Shown here: positions 41,536 to 51,259 of the stretch, piece by piece
Layout: each line of letters begins with the position of its first letter
How positions within the stretch are numbered: position 1 is the first letter of the stretch
Source: Elusimicrobiota bacterium
GTDB taxonomy: Bacteria; Elusimicrobiota; Elusimicrobia; FEN-1173
Direction: 5' to 3'
Assembly (NCBI GenBank): GCA_016722575.1
Contig: JADKIY010000001.1
Span: 620,001 to 684,000, forward strand
DNA length: 64,000 nt
Program-made: the position numbers and the translations under genes
Notes under the pieces: model-generated
What the model saw: only the letters and a program-made list of their open reading frames with translations
The model's database searches: none
What the model was told of the DNA's origin: nothing

Positions 41536-43362
41536 GTGGCCACTGTTGAAGACGCTCCGAAAATTCGGCCCGGTCTCGGGGCCCTCCCCCACGCCCGGGG
41601 GGTTTCCTTTCGCCTGTGGGCGCCCCACGCCACGAAGGTTTTTATAATCGGAAGCTTCAACCGTTGGAACGAGACCGTTTCGCCGCTCGCGCTGGAAAAA
41701 GACGGTTTCTGGTCAACGGATCTGCCCGACGCCGAGGTCGGCGATGAATACCGCTATTTGATTCATTCGCCCGCCGAATGGAATTTGCCACCCCTCTCCC
41801 GCATCGACCCCCACGCCCGAAAAGTGACCAGTTCCGCCGGCAACGCCGTGGTCTACGACCCCGCCGCCTTCGATTGGGGCGACGACGCTTTCAAAATGGC
41901 TCCGGGAAACGAGCTGATCATCTACGAAATGCACATCGGCACCTTCCACGTCAAAGAAAAGGGCCGCCCGGGGACGTTCGCGAGCGCCATGGAGAAATTG
42001 CCCTACTTGAAGGGGTTGGGGATCAACGCCGTGGAAATCATGCCGATCGCGGAATTCGAGGGCGACTTTTCCTGGGGCTACAACCCCGCGCACCCCTTCG
42101 CCGTGGAGAGCGTGTACGGCGGGCCGGACGGTTTCAAACAATTTGTCAAAGCGGCCCATGTCCACGGCATCGCCGTTCTGGTGGACGTCGTGTACAACCA
42201 CCTGGGACCGACGGACTTGGCCCTCTGGCGGTTCGACGGGTGGAGCGAGAACGGCAAGGGCGGCGTCTACTTTTACAACGACCACCGGTCGCAAACCCCC
42301 TGGGGCGACACGCGCCCGGATTACGGCCGGGGCGAAGTGCGACAATACCTCCGCGACAACGCGCTGATGTGGTTCGAGGAATGCCGCGTGGACGGCCTCC
42401 GGTGGGACATGATCCTCTACATCAAGTCCATCGACGGGAGCGAGGACGATCCCGCCAAGGAAATCCCCGAAGGGTGGAGTCTGATGCAATGGATCAACGT
42501 GGAAATTCAGCGGCGCTTCCCCGGAAAAATCAGCATCGGCGAAAGCATGCGGAACAACCCCTGGGTCACCAAAGACGTGGGGGCGGGCGGGGCCGGTTTC
42601 AACGCCCAATGGGACGCGGCCTTCGTCCATCCCGTGCGGGAGGCGGTGATCGCCCGGGACGACGCTTCCCGAGACGCGGGCGCCGTGGCCCGGGCGATCG
42701 AGCATCGCTACGACGAGGACGCCTTCCGCCGGATCATTTTCACCGAATCCCACGACGAGATCGCCAACGGCCGGGCCCGCGTCCCGGAAGAGATTTGGCC
42801 CGGGAAAGTGGACAGCTGGTTCTCCAAGAAACGATCCACCCTGGGCGCCGCCCTCGTTTTGACGTCCCCGGGCATCCCCATGCTCTTTCAGGGGCAGGAA
42901 CTATTGGAGGATCGATGGTTCCAGGACAAGGACCCCATCCTTTGGTCCCGGGCCGAGGACGAACACGGGATTTTGGGCATGTATCGGGACATGATCGGCT
43001 TGCGGCGAAATTCGAAGGGAACCGCCCGGGGCTTGTGCGGCCAAAATCTTCACCTCTTTCATTTCGACGGGGCGGCGAAAGTGATCGCCTTTCACCGGTG
43101 GGACAAGGCCGGCCCCAAGGACAGCGTCGTGGTGGCGGTGAACCTGACGAATCAATTTCAAGACCATTACCGCGTGGGGTTCCCCCGGGCGGGGCGGTGG
43201 GCGACGCGGTTCAACAGCGACTCCTACGCCTACGACCCCCATTTTGCCAACCATTTGACCCCGGACGTGGAGGCCGGCGACGGCGCCCTCGACGGACTGC
43301 CTTTTTCGGGTCTCGTCAACGTGGGGCCCTACACGGTGGTCGTTTTTTCCCAGGACAAGTAG
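41536..43362 (+). CDS. GH13 alpha-glucan branching enzyme-like protein with CBM48
   Basis: 608 residues from GTG 41536, preceded by AGGGGGAAGA; ATG 41494 is an upstream alternative without a site. An N-terminal CBM48 (FRLWAPHATKVFIIGSFNRWN, near residues 23-45) precedes a GH13 barrel. The barrel has VDVVYNHLG near 215, nucleophile D291 in GLRWDM, acid/base E336 in SIGES, and D407 in ESHDE. The layout fits a 1,4-alpha-glucan branching enzyme or a trehalohydrolase-like relative. The CBM48 is of the same class as that in the GGDEF protein at 11157-12284. Confidence 0.85.
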   Translation: MATVEDAPKIRPGLGALPHARGVSFRLWAPHATKVFIIGSFNRWNETVSPLALEKDGFWSTDLPDAEVGDEYRYLIHSPAEWNLPPLSRIDPHARKVTSSAGNAVVYDPAAFDWGDDAFKMAPGNELIIYEMHIGTFHVKEKGRPGTFASAMEKLPYLKGLGINAVEIMPIAEFEGDFSWGYNPAHPFAVESVYGGPDGFKQFVKAAHVHGIAVLVDVVYNHLGPTDLALWRFDGWSENGKGGVYFYNDHRSQTPWGDTRPDYGRGEVRQYLRDNALMWFEECRVDGLRWDMILYIKSIDGSEDDPAKEIPEGWSLMQWINVEIQRRFPGKISIGESMRNNPWVTKDVGAGGAGFNAQWDAAFVHPVREAVIARDDASRDAGAVARAIEHRYDEDAFRRIIFTESHDEIANGRARVPEEIWPGKVDSWFSKKRSTLGAALVLTSPGIPMLFQGQELLEDRWFQDKDPILWSRAEDEHGILGMYRDMIGLRRNSKGTARGLCGQNLHLFHFDGAAKVIAFHRWDKAGPKDSVVVAVNLTNQFQDHYRVGFPRAGRWATRFNSDSYAYDPHFANHLTPDVEAGDGALDGLPFSGLVNVGPYTVVVFSQDK

Positions 43363-43430
43363 TCCGGGCGTTGGTTCGGCGGACCGAAATAAACGCCACA
43401 AACAAATCCCTTTTTCATATAAAAGCGCCG

Positions 43431-43901
43431 ATGAACGACGCGCTCTTTGTGCCCCCCGGCGGCCCGCCGGCCGAAGGCCCCTCCCGGGACACGTACGGCC
43501 GCATGGGCGAGGAGAATATTTTTCGACTGTGCGCGGATTTTTACCGGGCCCTGGAAAAAACGGAAATCCGACCCCTCTTCCCCTCCGACATGGCGGAGGC
43601 GTCCAAAAAACTGGGGGCGTTCTTGGTGGGCCTTCTGGGCGGCCCGCCCCTTTACCACGAACGGTACGGACCGCCCCGCCTGCGGGCCCGCCACCTCCCT
43701 TTCGCCATCGACGAAAACGCCCGGCGCGTTTGGTTCTCCACTTTTTGCGGGGTGCTCAAAAACGCGGCCGTCGACTACCAGTTCCCACCGGAACACCTCC
43801 CCGGGTTCATCGCCTTCCTGGACGCCTTCGCGGGGTGGATGGTGAACCGCCCGCCGACGTACGATCCGCGCGCGCCCGTCGAAAATCAGCCCCCGTCCTG
43901 A
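43431..43901 (+). CDS. Truncated haemoglobin (group II-like)
   Basis: 156 residues. The globin core runs from about residue 22 to 135 with FYRALEKTEIRPLFP, LLGGPPLYHERYGPPRLRARH and proximal haem ligand H88 (RARHLPF), then WFSTFCGVL. This matches trHbO-type bacterial globins that bind O2 or NO or handle peroxide. TATAAA at 43418-43423 lies seven bases before the ATG and there is no Shine-Dalgarno, so the mRNA may be leaderless. The last 17 codons fall inside a 72-base segment that is repeated at 45487-45558. Confidence 0.85.
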   Translation: MNDALFVPPGGPPAEGPSRDTYGRMGEENIFRLCADFYRALEKTEIRPLFPSDMAEASKKLGAFLVGLLGGPPLYHERYGPPRLRARHLPFAIDENARRVWFSTFCGVLKNAAVDYQFPPEHLPGFIAFLDAFAGWMVNRPPTYDPRAPVENQPPS

Positions 43902-43920
43902 CGGTTGTCATGGCGGTCGC
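43849..43920. repeat. 72-bp direct repeat, copy A
   Basis: Covers the end of the globin gene and 19 bases beyond. It aligns without gaps to 45487-45558 with six mismatches (about 92 % identity). The two copies bracket a 1.6-kb segment with a lower-GC lipoprotein gene. Confidence 0.9.
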
Positions 43921-44230
43921 CAGCCCGCCAGCGCGGTGGTTTTTCCCCGTGTCCAATCATTGCCAATGGGGCATGCTCACCACCGTCGAATATATCAACG
44001 ATGCACGGCGTTCCCTTAAGCCCCGCCCAAGGATTCGGTCAACGAGGATTTTTTCCACCCGGGATCAAACTCTTACCTGATCGAAGTCATATCTGAAATT
44101 AATTCAAAATGACATAATTTCGAGCGGAAGGTTGTGCGAGAATGAAAAAGGAAATTTACCCGCCAGTTACCCAATGGTTTATTTGGCCGACCAAGCGGAG
44201 CCTGGCATTTGTGAGTCGCCGGAGGATTCA
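43921..44230. other. AT-richer spacer before the lipoprotein gene
   Basis: About 310 bases without a credible gene. Base composition is visibly less GC-rich than in the neighbours (runs such as AATTAATTCAAAATGACATAA near 44097-44117). GGAGG at 44221-44225 serves the downstream GTG. Confidence 0.5.
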
Positions 44231-45409
44231 GTGAAAACCCAATTCTTTGCACCTCGAATTACCATCCACAGCGCCTCCTCTGCCATTCTGGTGCTCGTTG
44301 CCGCCCTGTTAACGGGTTGCGCCACCATCGTCAAAGGGCGATCCGTTCAAGACATAACCATTAACACGGTTCCCTCAAAAGCGCTGGTCACCATATTCGA
44401 TCAGAAAACCAAGGGCCGGGTTTTTCAAGGGGAGACCCCGGTGACGGCAAAACTTAATAAGAGCCGGGGATATTTTGATCCTCGCCAATACCGTGTTCTT
44501 GTGCAAAGAGAGGGATATGCCGACAATATTGTGGATCTGTATCCGACCGTTTCGGGCTGGTATGTCGGCGGGAATGTTTTGCTCGGGGGGCTTATTGGCT
44601 GGATGGTTGCCGATCCCGCATCGGGCGCTATGTGGAATCTTTCGCCCGAGACAATAGAAATAGATTTGGATCAGGCCACTTTGGCGAATCCGATGACGTC
44701 GACGCCTTCGGTGAAACCCGCCGACGCTAGGAATCCAACGAGCTTTCCCACTCTTGAGACGGCCCCGCGTAAGACGATGACCCCGTTTTTTGAAGCGGTT
44801 TTCTACAAATCGAACAACGCTTACGGTAACCACGTTAAAGTTTCGGAAATACGGATTTTTCAGAATGGCGGTGATACCGTCGGACAAAACGTATCCTTTG
44901 AAACGGGTTCGGGGGTGGAATACAAAGGCGGCATTTACTTCCCCGTTGGCTCCGGCCACACTCAGGTCGGCTGGGCGTGCGGATTCGTCTCGGGGCCGCG
45001 CGGTCACTGGGTGGTGGATAAATGGGCGACTCCGTCCGGGAATACAACCCGCGTTGACGGAATCTATCGCGCGAAATATTCGAGGGTCATGGGATTGATC
45101 CGGCGTGATATTCCCGCGACGGACAGGGTGCAATTTCATCTTCAAGGCGCCGGCGGCGGGGCCATGGGCGAAATGAAGGGAAGCTTGGTGGTGAGTGAGA
45201 GTATTCTTCCCTCCCCCTCGGATACGAAAAACTTTGAGGGGAGTTGGTTCGGTCCCACGTTTGAACTTTCGGGTGGTGTGTCGTTTTTACTTCAACGGTC
45301 GGCCATGAAAATTGGTGTGGTTTACAGTTGGTTCCCGGAAAAATCCGAGGACGAGATGCCCTTCCTCAACTGGCATCCCGTCGGTTTAAAGGTTTCCCTG
45401 GAATTTTGA
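44231..45409 (+). CDS. Lipoprotein with PEGA-like N-terminal domain, lower GC
   Basis: 392 residues from GTG 44231 (GGAGG five bases upstream). The signal peptide ends in lipobox LLTGC with Cys30. Residues about 35-160 look like a PEGA/surface-lipoprotein domain: VPSKALVTI, GETPVTAKL, YRVLVQREGY, then a membrane-like GGNVLLGGLIGWMVADPASGAMWNL. The C-terminal 200 residues are unrecognised and beta-rich, ending in Phe (LKVSLEF) like an outer-membrane strand. The gene is clearly less GC-rich than its neighbours and is bracketed by a 72-bp direct repeat, suggesting acquisition. Function unknown. Confidence 0.7.
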   Translation: MKTQFFAPRITIHSASSAILVLVAALLTGCATIVKGRSVQDITINTVPSKALVTIFDQKTKGRVFQGETPVTAKLNKSRGYFDPRQYRVLVQREGYADNIVDLYPTVSGWYVGGNVLLGGLIGWMVADPASGAMWNLSPETIEIDLDQATLANPMTSTPSVKPADARNPTSFPTLETAPRKTMTPFFEAVFYKSNNAYGNHVKVSEIRIFQNGGDTVGQNVSFETGSGVEYKGGIYFPVGSGHTQVGWACGFVSGPRGHWVVDKWATPSGNTTRVDGIYRAKYSRVMGLIRRDIPATDRVQFHLQGAGGGAMGEMKGSLVVSESILPSPSDTKNFEGSWFGPTFELSGGVSFLLQRSAMKIGVVYSWFPEKSEDEMPFLNWHPVGLKVSLEF

Positions 45410-45486
45410 TTTACGGAAGCGGGAACTGGCCAGCCGGTCGCCAGAGTCCTGGAACAAAGGACTGTGAATGATCCGAGAGGATGTTT

Positions 45487-45558
45487 GCCCGCCGACGTCC
45501 GACCCCCGCGCGCCCGTCAAAAATCAGCCCCCGTCCTGACGGCTGTCATGGCGGGCGC
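45487..45558. repeat. 72-bp direct repeat, copy B
   Basis: Non-coding copy of the globin-gene 3' end (43849-43920), six mismatches. Together with copy A it delimits the inserted segment. Confidence 0.9.
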
Positions 45559-45622
45559 ACCCCTTTCCTGATATCGTGAAGGTGAGCTCCGGCCCCGTTA
45601 CCGCCGGGCCGGAGGAACCCTT

Positions 45623-46249
45623 ATGAAGCCGTCCGCTGGCGTCGTGTGGTCCCTGGCGTTGTTGACCGCGGGTTGTGCCGCCTTCCGTGTGGATTCCCAC
45701 CGGGAAGCCTCGGCGGATCGGGGGGATTTCAAAAAAACCCTTGTCGCCTACGTCGGCGGCGAGGCCTCCACCCGGGCGGAAGTGGAAGAGGCCCTGGTCC
45801 GGGCCTTTCGGGCGCGTCAGGCGGCGCCGGCCCGTTGGTCGGACTCCCTGGCCGCCGCCCTCTCTCCCGCCGCGGCCATGTCCGCGGCCCGCCAATCGGG
45901 TTTTGATTCCCTCTTTGTTCTGGAAAAACATTCCATGGTCCATTGGACCGGGAAAGACCCCCTGCCCGAAACTTGGGAGGCCGCTCTGATCCCCCCGGCG
46001 TCGGATTCCAAGGTCGCGGATTTGATGTCGGTCGAAAGCCAAAGCCGCGCGGGCGAGGAACGTTTCGTCAACGGCCGGGCTTTTCTTTTTGATTTGACCA
46101 CCGGCCGCCGGGTGTGGTGGGCCCACGGAACCGGGCGGGCGGAAAAAAGCCTTCGCACGACCGATTTCGTCGAGCAGGCCGCCCGGGCCTGCGTGAAGGA
46201 ATTGGCCCGGGACGGGCTGTTGCCCCGCCGCCCGGGCTCGGACCGATAA
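45623..46249 (+). CDS. Hypothetical lipoprotein
   Basis: 208 residues with signal peptide and lipobox LLTAGC (Cys18). GGAGGAACCCTT precedes the ATG. The mature part has LVAYVGGEASTRAEVEEAL and a C-terminal region FVNGRAFLFDLTTGRRVWWAHGTGRAEKS, reminiscent of outer-membrane-anchored proteins that sense or assemble, but no family can be named. It lies 60 bases before the ferric-reductase-like gene. Confidence 0.65.
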   Translation: MKPSAGVVWSLALLTAGCAAFRVDSHREASADRGDFKKTLVAYVGGEASTRAEVEEALVRAFRARQAAPARWSDSLAAALSPAAAMSAARQSGFDSLFVLEKHSMVHWTGKDPLPETWEAALIPPASDSKVADLMSVESQSRAGEERFVNGRAFLFDLTTGRRVWWAHGTGRAEKSLRTTDFVEQAARACVKELARDGLLPRRPGSDR

Positions 46250-46309
46250 TTCGGGCGCGCCCGTCCGGGCGAAGCCGGATCTTCCAGGAGAATCCCTACG
46301 AATCGAGTC

Positions 46310-47632
46310 GTGCGCGGCATCCTGTGGTTCGGGTTTTATCTCTTTTTGATCGTGCTTCCGCTGATCCTCGGCGTTCGGGGCGATCCCGCGGCGGAGGCGC
46401 GCCCCGCCACGCTCGAGGCCGCCGTGGCGGCGGGGTACGTGGGGCTGGCCCTCATGGCGTTCGAGTTCGCCTTGATCTCCCGGGTCCGGTCCGTGGCCGG
46501 GGCCTTCGGGCAGGACGCCCTTGAGAAATTTCACAAAGAGATCGGCATCGTCGCCCTCCTTTTTGTGCTGGCGCACCCCGCCCTTCTTTTTTTCAACGGT
46601 TTTTCCGCCGGATCCCTCCTGAATCCCTTTTCGGGGGAAACCCCCGGCGTTCTCCGGTGGGGCATGGCGTCCTTTTACGCCGCCTTGGCCATCGTCGTCC
46701 TGGCCCTGGGCCGCAAACGCCTGCGCATTCCCTACGAATGGTGGCAATGGAGCCACGCCCTGCTGGCCCTGGCCGCCGTGGCGGGGGGGCTGTTCCACAT
46801 CTTCGGTATTGGCAATTACACCGGGTCGACGGCCATGAAAAGTCTCTGGGCGATCTACGCCGTCGTCCTGGTGGGGCTCACGGTGCGCTACCGGGTGGTC
46901 CGGCCGCTGGTGCGTTGGCGGCGGCCCTGGGAGATCGTGGAAAACATTTCGGAGCGGGGCGACGCCCGGACGCTCGTTCTCCGGCCCGTCGGGCACCCGG
47001 GTTTTCGTTTTGACCCCGGCCAATTCGCCTGGGTTCTGACCGGGGCCACGCCCTTCGGCTGGGAGCAGCATCCCATTTCCATTTCCTCCTCGGCCGAAGG
47101 ACCCGAAGGGTCGCCGATTTCCTTTTCCGTCAAAGCCCTGGGCGACTGGTCCGGCGGGCGCGTGCCCGCTCTCGCGACCGGACGCCGTCTGTGGCTGGAC
47201 GGGCCCTACGGGGTTTTTTCCATCGATCGACAGCAGGGGCCGGGGTATGTGATGATCGGGGGCGGCGTGGGCATCACGCCCCTTTATTCCATGTGCTTGA
47301 CCATGGCGGACCGGGAGGACGTGCGCCCGGTCACGCTGTTCTACGGCAGCCGTCGGTGGGAGGACGTGACCTTCCGGGAAGGGTGGGACGCGTTGTCCCG
47401 GCGAATGAATTTGAAAATCGTCCATGTCTTGGAGGAGGCTCCCGCGGGTTGGACCGGCGAAACGGGGTTCATTACGGCGGCGATTCTTCAAAAACATTTG
47501 CCGAAGGCTTTTCGGCGCTGCCCGTTTTTTGTCTGCGGTCCGCCGCCCCTCATGGACGCCATGGAAGACGTTTTGCCCGGCCTGGGGGTCGATGAGGACC
47601 ACATCCACACCGAACGTTTCGACATGGTGTGA
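46310..47632 (+). CDS. Ferric reductase-like membrane flavoprotein
   Basis: 440 residues. Six N-terminal helices with His residues placed for haem binding (FHKEIGIVALLFVLAHPAL near 75-95; WSHALLALAAVAGGLFHIFG near 145-165) form a ferric-reductase-like domain. A ferredoxin-reductase module follows: FRFDPGQFAWV and QHPISISSS bind FAD, GGGVGITPLYSM near 312 binds NAD(P)H, and CGPPPLMDAM lies near the C-terminus. It passes electrons from NAD(P)H across the membrane. The GTG start is 19 bases after AGGAG, so the true start could be non-canonical. Confidence 0.85.
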   Translation: MRGILWFGFYLFLIVLPLILGVRGDPAAEARPATLEAAVAAGYVGLALMAFEFALISRVRSVAGAFGQDALEKFHKEIGIVALLFVLAHPALLFFNGFSAGSLLNPFSGETPGVLRWGMASFYAALAIVVLALGRKRLRIPYEWWQWSHALLALAAVAGGLFHIFGIGNYTGSTAMKSLWAIYAVVLVGLTVRYRVVRPLVRWRRPWEIVENISERGDARTLVLRPVGHPGFRFDPGQFAWVLTGATPFGWEQHPISISSSAEGPEGSPISFSVKALGDWSGGRVPALATGRRLWLDGPYGVFSIDRQQGPGYVMIGGGVGITPLYSMCLTMADREDVRPVTLFYGSRRWEDVTFREGWDALSRRMNLKIVHVLEEAPAGWTGETGFITAAILQKHLPKAFRRCPFFVCGPPPLMDAMEDVLPGLGVDEDHIHTERFDMV

Positions 47633-47642
47633 GGAGAACGTC

Positions 47643-47747
47643 GTGCGACACCGCATCGTAACCCGCGTGGTGGTTTTTGTGGCGGCCGTGCTGTTGGCGG
47701 CCTGCGCGTTGTTTGTTTGGGGGGTGACTCCCCGGGGCGGGGGTTGA
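47643..47747 (+). CDS. 34-residue single-pass membrane peptide
   Basis: A small gene from GTG 47643 with GAGGAGA five bases upstream. The product is a basic start (VRHRIVTR) followed by one hydrophobic helix with LAAC (a possible lipobox) and a short tail (TPRGGG). It begins ten bases after the flavoprotein stop, so it may be a subunit or anchor of the reductase. Small size keeps confidence moderate. Confidence 0.5.
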   Translation: MRHRIVTRVVVFVAAVLLAACALFVWGVTPRGGG

Positions 47748-47755
47748 CCGCGGGT

Positions 47756-48043
47756 TTATTTCGAGTCGGCGTGTCCGGCGGGGGACACCCCGCCGTCCTT
47801 GAAGGCGATCACTTTTAATTTAATTTCCACATCGGCGGGGGCCTGGTAGGAAAGACGCTGGGGGACCGACAGGCGGACAAAGGCGAACCCTTCCGGTCCC
47901 TGGAGGGCCACGGCGCCTTCGGCGGCGCCGGACCAAACCCGGGCGGTCAATCGCGCGCCCGGTGTTTTGGCTTTTAATTGGTATTGGAGTTTGACCCACC
48001 GGGCGGTGGGCGGCACCGCCGGGGACAGATCCGCGTCGGGCAT
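47756..48043 (-). CDS. Hypothetical small beta-rich protein downstream of pilin
   Basis: 95 residues starting five bases after the pilin stop on the minus strand. Sequence such as WVKLQYQLKAKTPGARLTARVW and FVRLSVPQRLSYQAPADVEIKLKVIA suggests a beta-sandwich. No signal peptide is seen from this start. Not recognised. Position suggests a partner of the pilin. Confidence 0.5.
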   Translation of the reverse strand: MPDADLSPAVPPTARWVKLQYQLKAKTPGARLTARVWSGAAEGAVALQGPEGFAFVRLSVPQRLSYQAPADVEIKLKVIAFKDGGVSPAGHADSK

Positions 48044-48048
48044 CGTCG

Positions 48049-48498
48049 TCAGTAGAGGGACCAGGTCACCCCGCGGGTGTCCGTGTGGGTGCAGTTCACC
48101 ACGACAAGGCCGTTGCCCCCGTTGTAATACCAAGCCCGGACAATGGCCCAATCATCGATGACGGCGCCGACGTTGCTGGTTTCCGCGTGGTTGATCGGTG
48201 CGGGAAACCCGATGGCCGGAAGGGCGTCCACATACCGGGGGACCAAGGACGCCTGGGACTGGGGATAGAGACCCTCGTTTTCCGCGTAATACAAATTGAC
48301 GGCGGCGCGAAAGGTGCCCAGCTTGCCCTTGACCGTGGCTTCCCGGGCCTTTAAGGTGAGGTTCGCAAATTTCGGAATGGCGATGGCCGCCAAAAGTCCA
48401 ATGATGGCCACCACGATCATGAGTTCGATCAGCGTGAATCCGGCTCGGCGTTTCGGAGATTTTCGTCGATGTCGTGGGGAGAGCACGGGGCCATTCAA
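48049..48498 (-). CDS. Type IV major pilin-like protein
   Basis: 149 residues from a TTG (48498). A long 20-residue basic leader ends in AG|FTLIELMIVVAIIGLLAAIAIPKFANL, the full class III signal and pilin helix with Glu5. The globular part is short (ALVPRY..GFPAPIN..WYYNGGNGLVVVNCTHTDTRGVTW). A second pilin at 57741-58217 has a nearly identical helix and a similar C-terminus (CTHTDTSGRTW). It is divergent from metY. A GTG at codon 5 is an alternative start. Confidence 0.88.
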   Translation of the reverse strand: MNGPVLSPRHRRKSPKRRAGFTLIELMIVVAIIGLLAAIAIPKFANLTLKAREATVKGKLGTFRAAVNLYYAENEGLYPQSQASLVPRYVDALPAIGFPAPINHAETSNVGAVIDDWAIVRAWYYNGGNGLVVVNCTHTDTRGVTWSLY

Positions 48499-48530
48499 TC
48501 AAAATACCAGAAACGCCGAAAGGGCCTTCT

Positions 48531-48558
48531 TTGACATTGCGGGCGATTTTTGTATAGT
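48531..48558 (+). promoter_or_regulatory. Sigma-70 promoter of metY leader
   Basis: TTGACA (48531-48536), 16-base spacer, TATAGT (48553-48558). It directs transcription into the structured leader beginning about 48570. Confidence 0.75.
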
Positions 48559-48570
48559 TCCGGAAACGGT

Positions 48571-48645
48571 GAGGCTTTAATTTCCAACTTGCCCCAGCCG
48601 TGCGACGCGCAAAACGCGGAGCGAATTGGGCGCTAAAGCGGTGGA
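48571..48645 (+). promoter_or_regulatory. Sulfur-linked structured RNA leader, copy 1 (candidate riboswitch)
   Basis: Shares GAGGCTTTAA, CCAACTTGCCCC, GCCG and GGGCGCTAAAGCGG with copies at 51931 and 52194. Model: P1 GCTTTA (48574) with TAAAGC (48634); P2 GCCC (48591) with GGGC (48628); a variable apical hairpin CGCG/CGCG (48606-48618); and a GCCG/CGGT helix (48597, 48639) that would form a pseudoknot. An intrinsic terminator follows before metY. The GCTAAAG end recalls SAM-II aptamers, but the arrangement differs, so I leave the class and ligand open. Confidence 0.7.
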
Positions 48646-48664
48646 GTCCCTCAGTTTTCCGACG

Positions 48665-48697
48665 GCCCGCACCGCAACACTCGGCGCGGGCGTTTTT
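48665..48697 (+). terminator. Intrinsic terminator between RNA leader and metY
   Basis: GCCCGC (48665) pairs with GCGGGC (48686-48691), with inner CCG/CGG pairs, followed by GTTTTT. It lies between aptamer and gene, the classic position for attenuation. Confidence 0.7.
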
Positions 48698-48700
48698 ATT

Positions 48701-48753
48701 CCCGCCGCATTTTGCCAAAGGCAAAATACCGCGGGCCGGCTCAAAGAGCCGGC
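48701..48753 (+). promoter_or_regulatory. Two strong hairpins in the metY leader after the terminator
   Basis: A long stem, CCCGC..ATTTTGCC with GGCAAAAT..GCGGG (48701-48735), is followed directly by GCCGGCTC/GAGCCGGC with an AAA loop (48735-48753). They lie just before the GGAG site of metY and could stabilise the mRNA or gate translation. Confidence 0.55.
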
Positions 48754-48786
48754 AACTCCCGCCGCCCTAAAAAACGGAGCATTCCC

Positions 48787-50079
<1,293 letters not shown>

Positions 50080-50116
50080 GGGAGAGATTGGCGAAGGGGA
50101 GCGGGGGAGCAACGGC

Positions 50117-51259
50117 TTGAACCCTGGCGATGGGGTGGGTCTCGTGGAAACGGAAACCTTCGCCTTCGGCTCGGCCGAGGACCCTCTGCGGCTGGCCTCG
50201 GGCCAAACCCTGGGGCCGGTCGCCGTGGCCTACGAAACCTACGGCCGGTTGGACGATCAAAAAACCAACGCCATCCTCCTGCTCCACGCCCTGACCGGCG
50301 ACGCCCACGTGGCCGGCTTCCACGAGGGGGAACCCAAACCCGGCTGGTGGGAGGCCATGGTGGGACCCGGCCGGGCCTTCGACACCGACAAATACTTCAT
50401 CGTCTGCTCCAACGTGATCGGTGGGTGCCGGGGCTCCACGGGTCCCGGGTCCGTGAACCCGGCCACGGGCAAACCCTACGCCTTGACGTTTCCCGTGATC
50501 ACCGTGGCCGACATGGTCGAGGCCCAGCGGCGGCTGATGGACCACCTGGGCGTGCCCGCCTGGCTCTCGGTCGTGGGCGGGTCCATGGGCGGCATGCAGG
50601 CCCTGCAGTGGGCCGCGAGCTATCCGGAGCGGGTGCGGAGCGTGGTGCCCATCGCCACCACGCTGAAGCACTCGCCCCAACAGATCGCCTTCGACGAAGT
50701 GGGCCGCCAGGCCATCATGGCCGACCCGGACTGGATGGGGGGAAATTACTACGAGCACGGCCAACCCGAGCGGGGCTTGGCCGTGGCCCGCATGATCGGC
50801 CACATCACCTACATGTCCGATCAATCCATGGAGGAGAAGTTTTCCCGGCGGCTCAAAACCGAAGGGTTCAAATTCACCTTCGACGCGGAGTTCGAGGTGG
50901 AGGGGTATCTTCGCTACCGGGGCGCCCACTTCGTCCGTCGCTTCGACGCCAACAGCTACCTTTACGTCACCCGGGCCATGGATTACTTTGACCTCTCCGG
51001 CGACAAACTGTTCAAACCCGGAGCCCCGCTCCCGCGTTTCCTGGTGATCTCCTTTAAATCCGACTGGCTCTACCCCTCCTACCAGTCCCGGGACATCGTC
51101 TCGGCTCTGCGGTCCCGCCAGGCCGACGTGACTTACGTCGAAGTCAGCTCCACCTACGGCCACGACGCTTTCCTTTTGGAATTCGAGGAACAGCACCGTC
51201 TCTTAAAATCCTTTTTGGCGAAAACCCGGGACGGCCTGACCGTCGGGGGCCGGCCGTGA
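50117..51259 (+). CDS. metX: Homoserine O-acetyltransferase
   Basis: Alpha/beta-hydrolase acylating homoserine. 380 residues from TTG 50117, with GGGGGAG seven bases upstream. The triad is visible: nucleophile S156 in GGSMGGMQALQW, D316 in KSDWLYP and H349 in YGHDAFLLE. HALTGDAHVAG and NVIGGCRGSTGP are family motifs. It provides the substrate for MetY and overlaps metW (GTGA). Confidence 0.95.
   Translation: MNPGDGVGLVETETFAFGSAEDPLRLASGQTLGPVAVAYETYGRLDDQKTNAILLLHALTGDAHVAGFHEGEPKPGWWEAMVGPGRAFDTDKYFIVCSNVIGGCRGSTGPGSVNPATGKPYALTFPVITVADMVEAQRRLMDHLGVPAWLSVVGGSMGGMQALQWAASYPERVRSVVPIATTLKHSPQQIAFDEVGRQAIMADPDWMGGNYYEHGQPERGLAVARMIGHITYMSDQSMEEKFSRRLKTEGFKFTFDAEFEVEGYLRYRGAHFVRRFDANSYLYVTRAMDYFDLSGDKLFKPGAPLPRFLVISFKSDWLYPSYQSRDIVSALRSRQADVTYVEVSSTYGHDAFLLEFEEQHRLLKSFLAKTRDGLTVGGRP

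Noticed and set aside
43849..45558. Insertion sequence
   Set aside because: No transposase or terminal inverted repeats; the 72-bp direct repeats are far too long for a normal IS target duplication.
48571..48645. Known SAM-I (S-box), SAH or cobalamin riboswitch
   Set aside because: The conserved cores of those classes as I know them are not present; only the GCTAAAG end is reminiscent of SAM-II.
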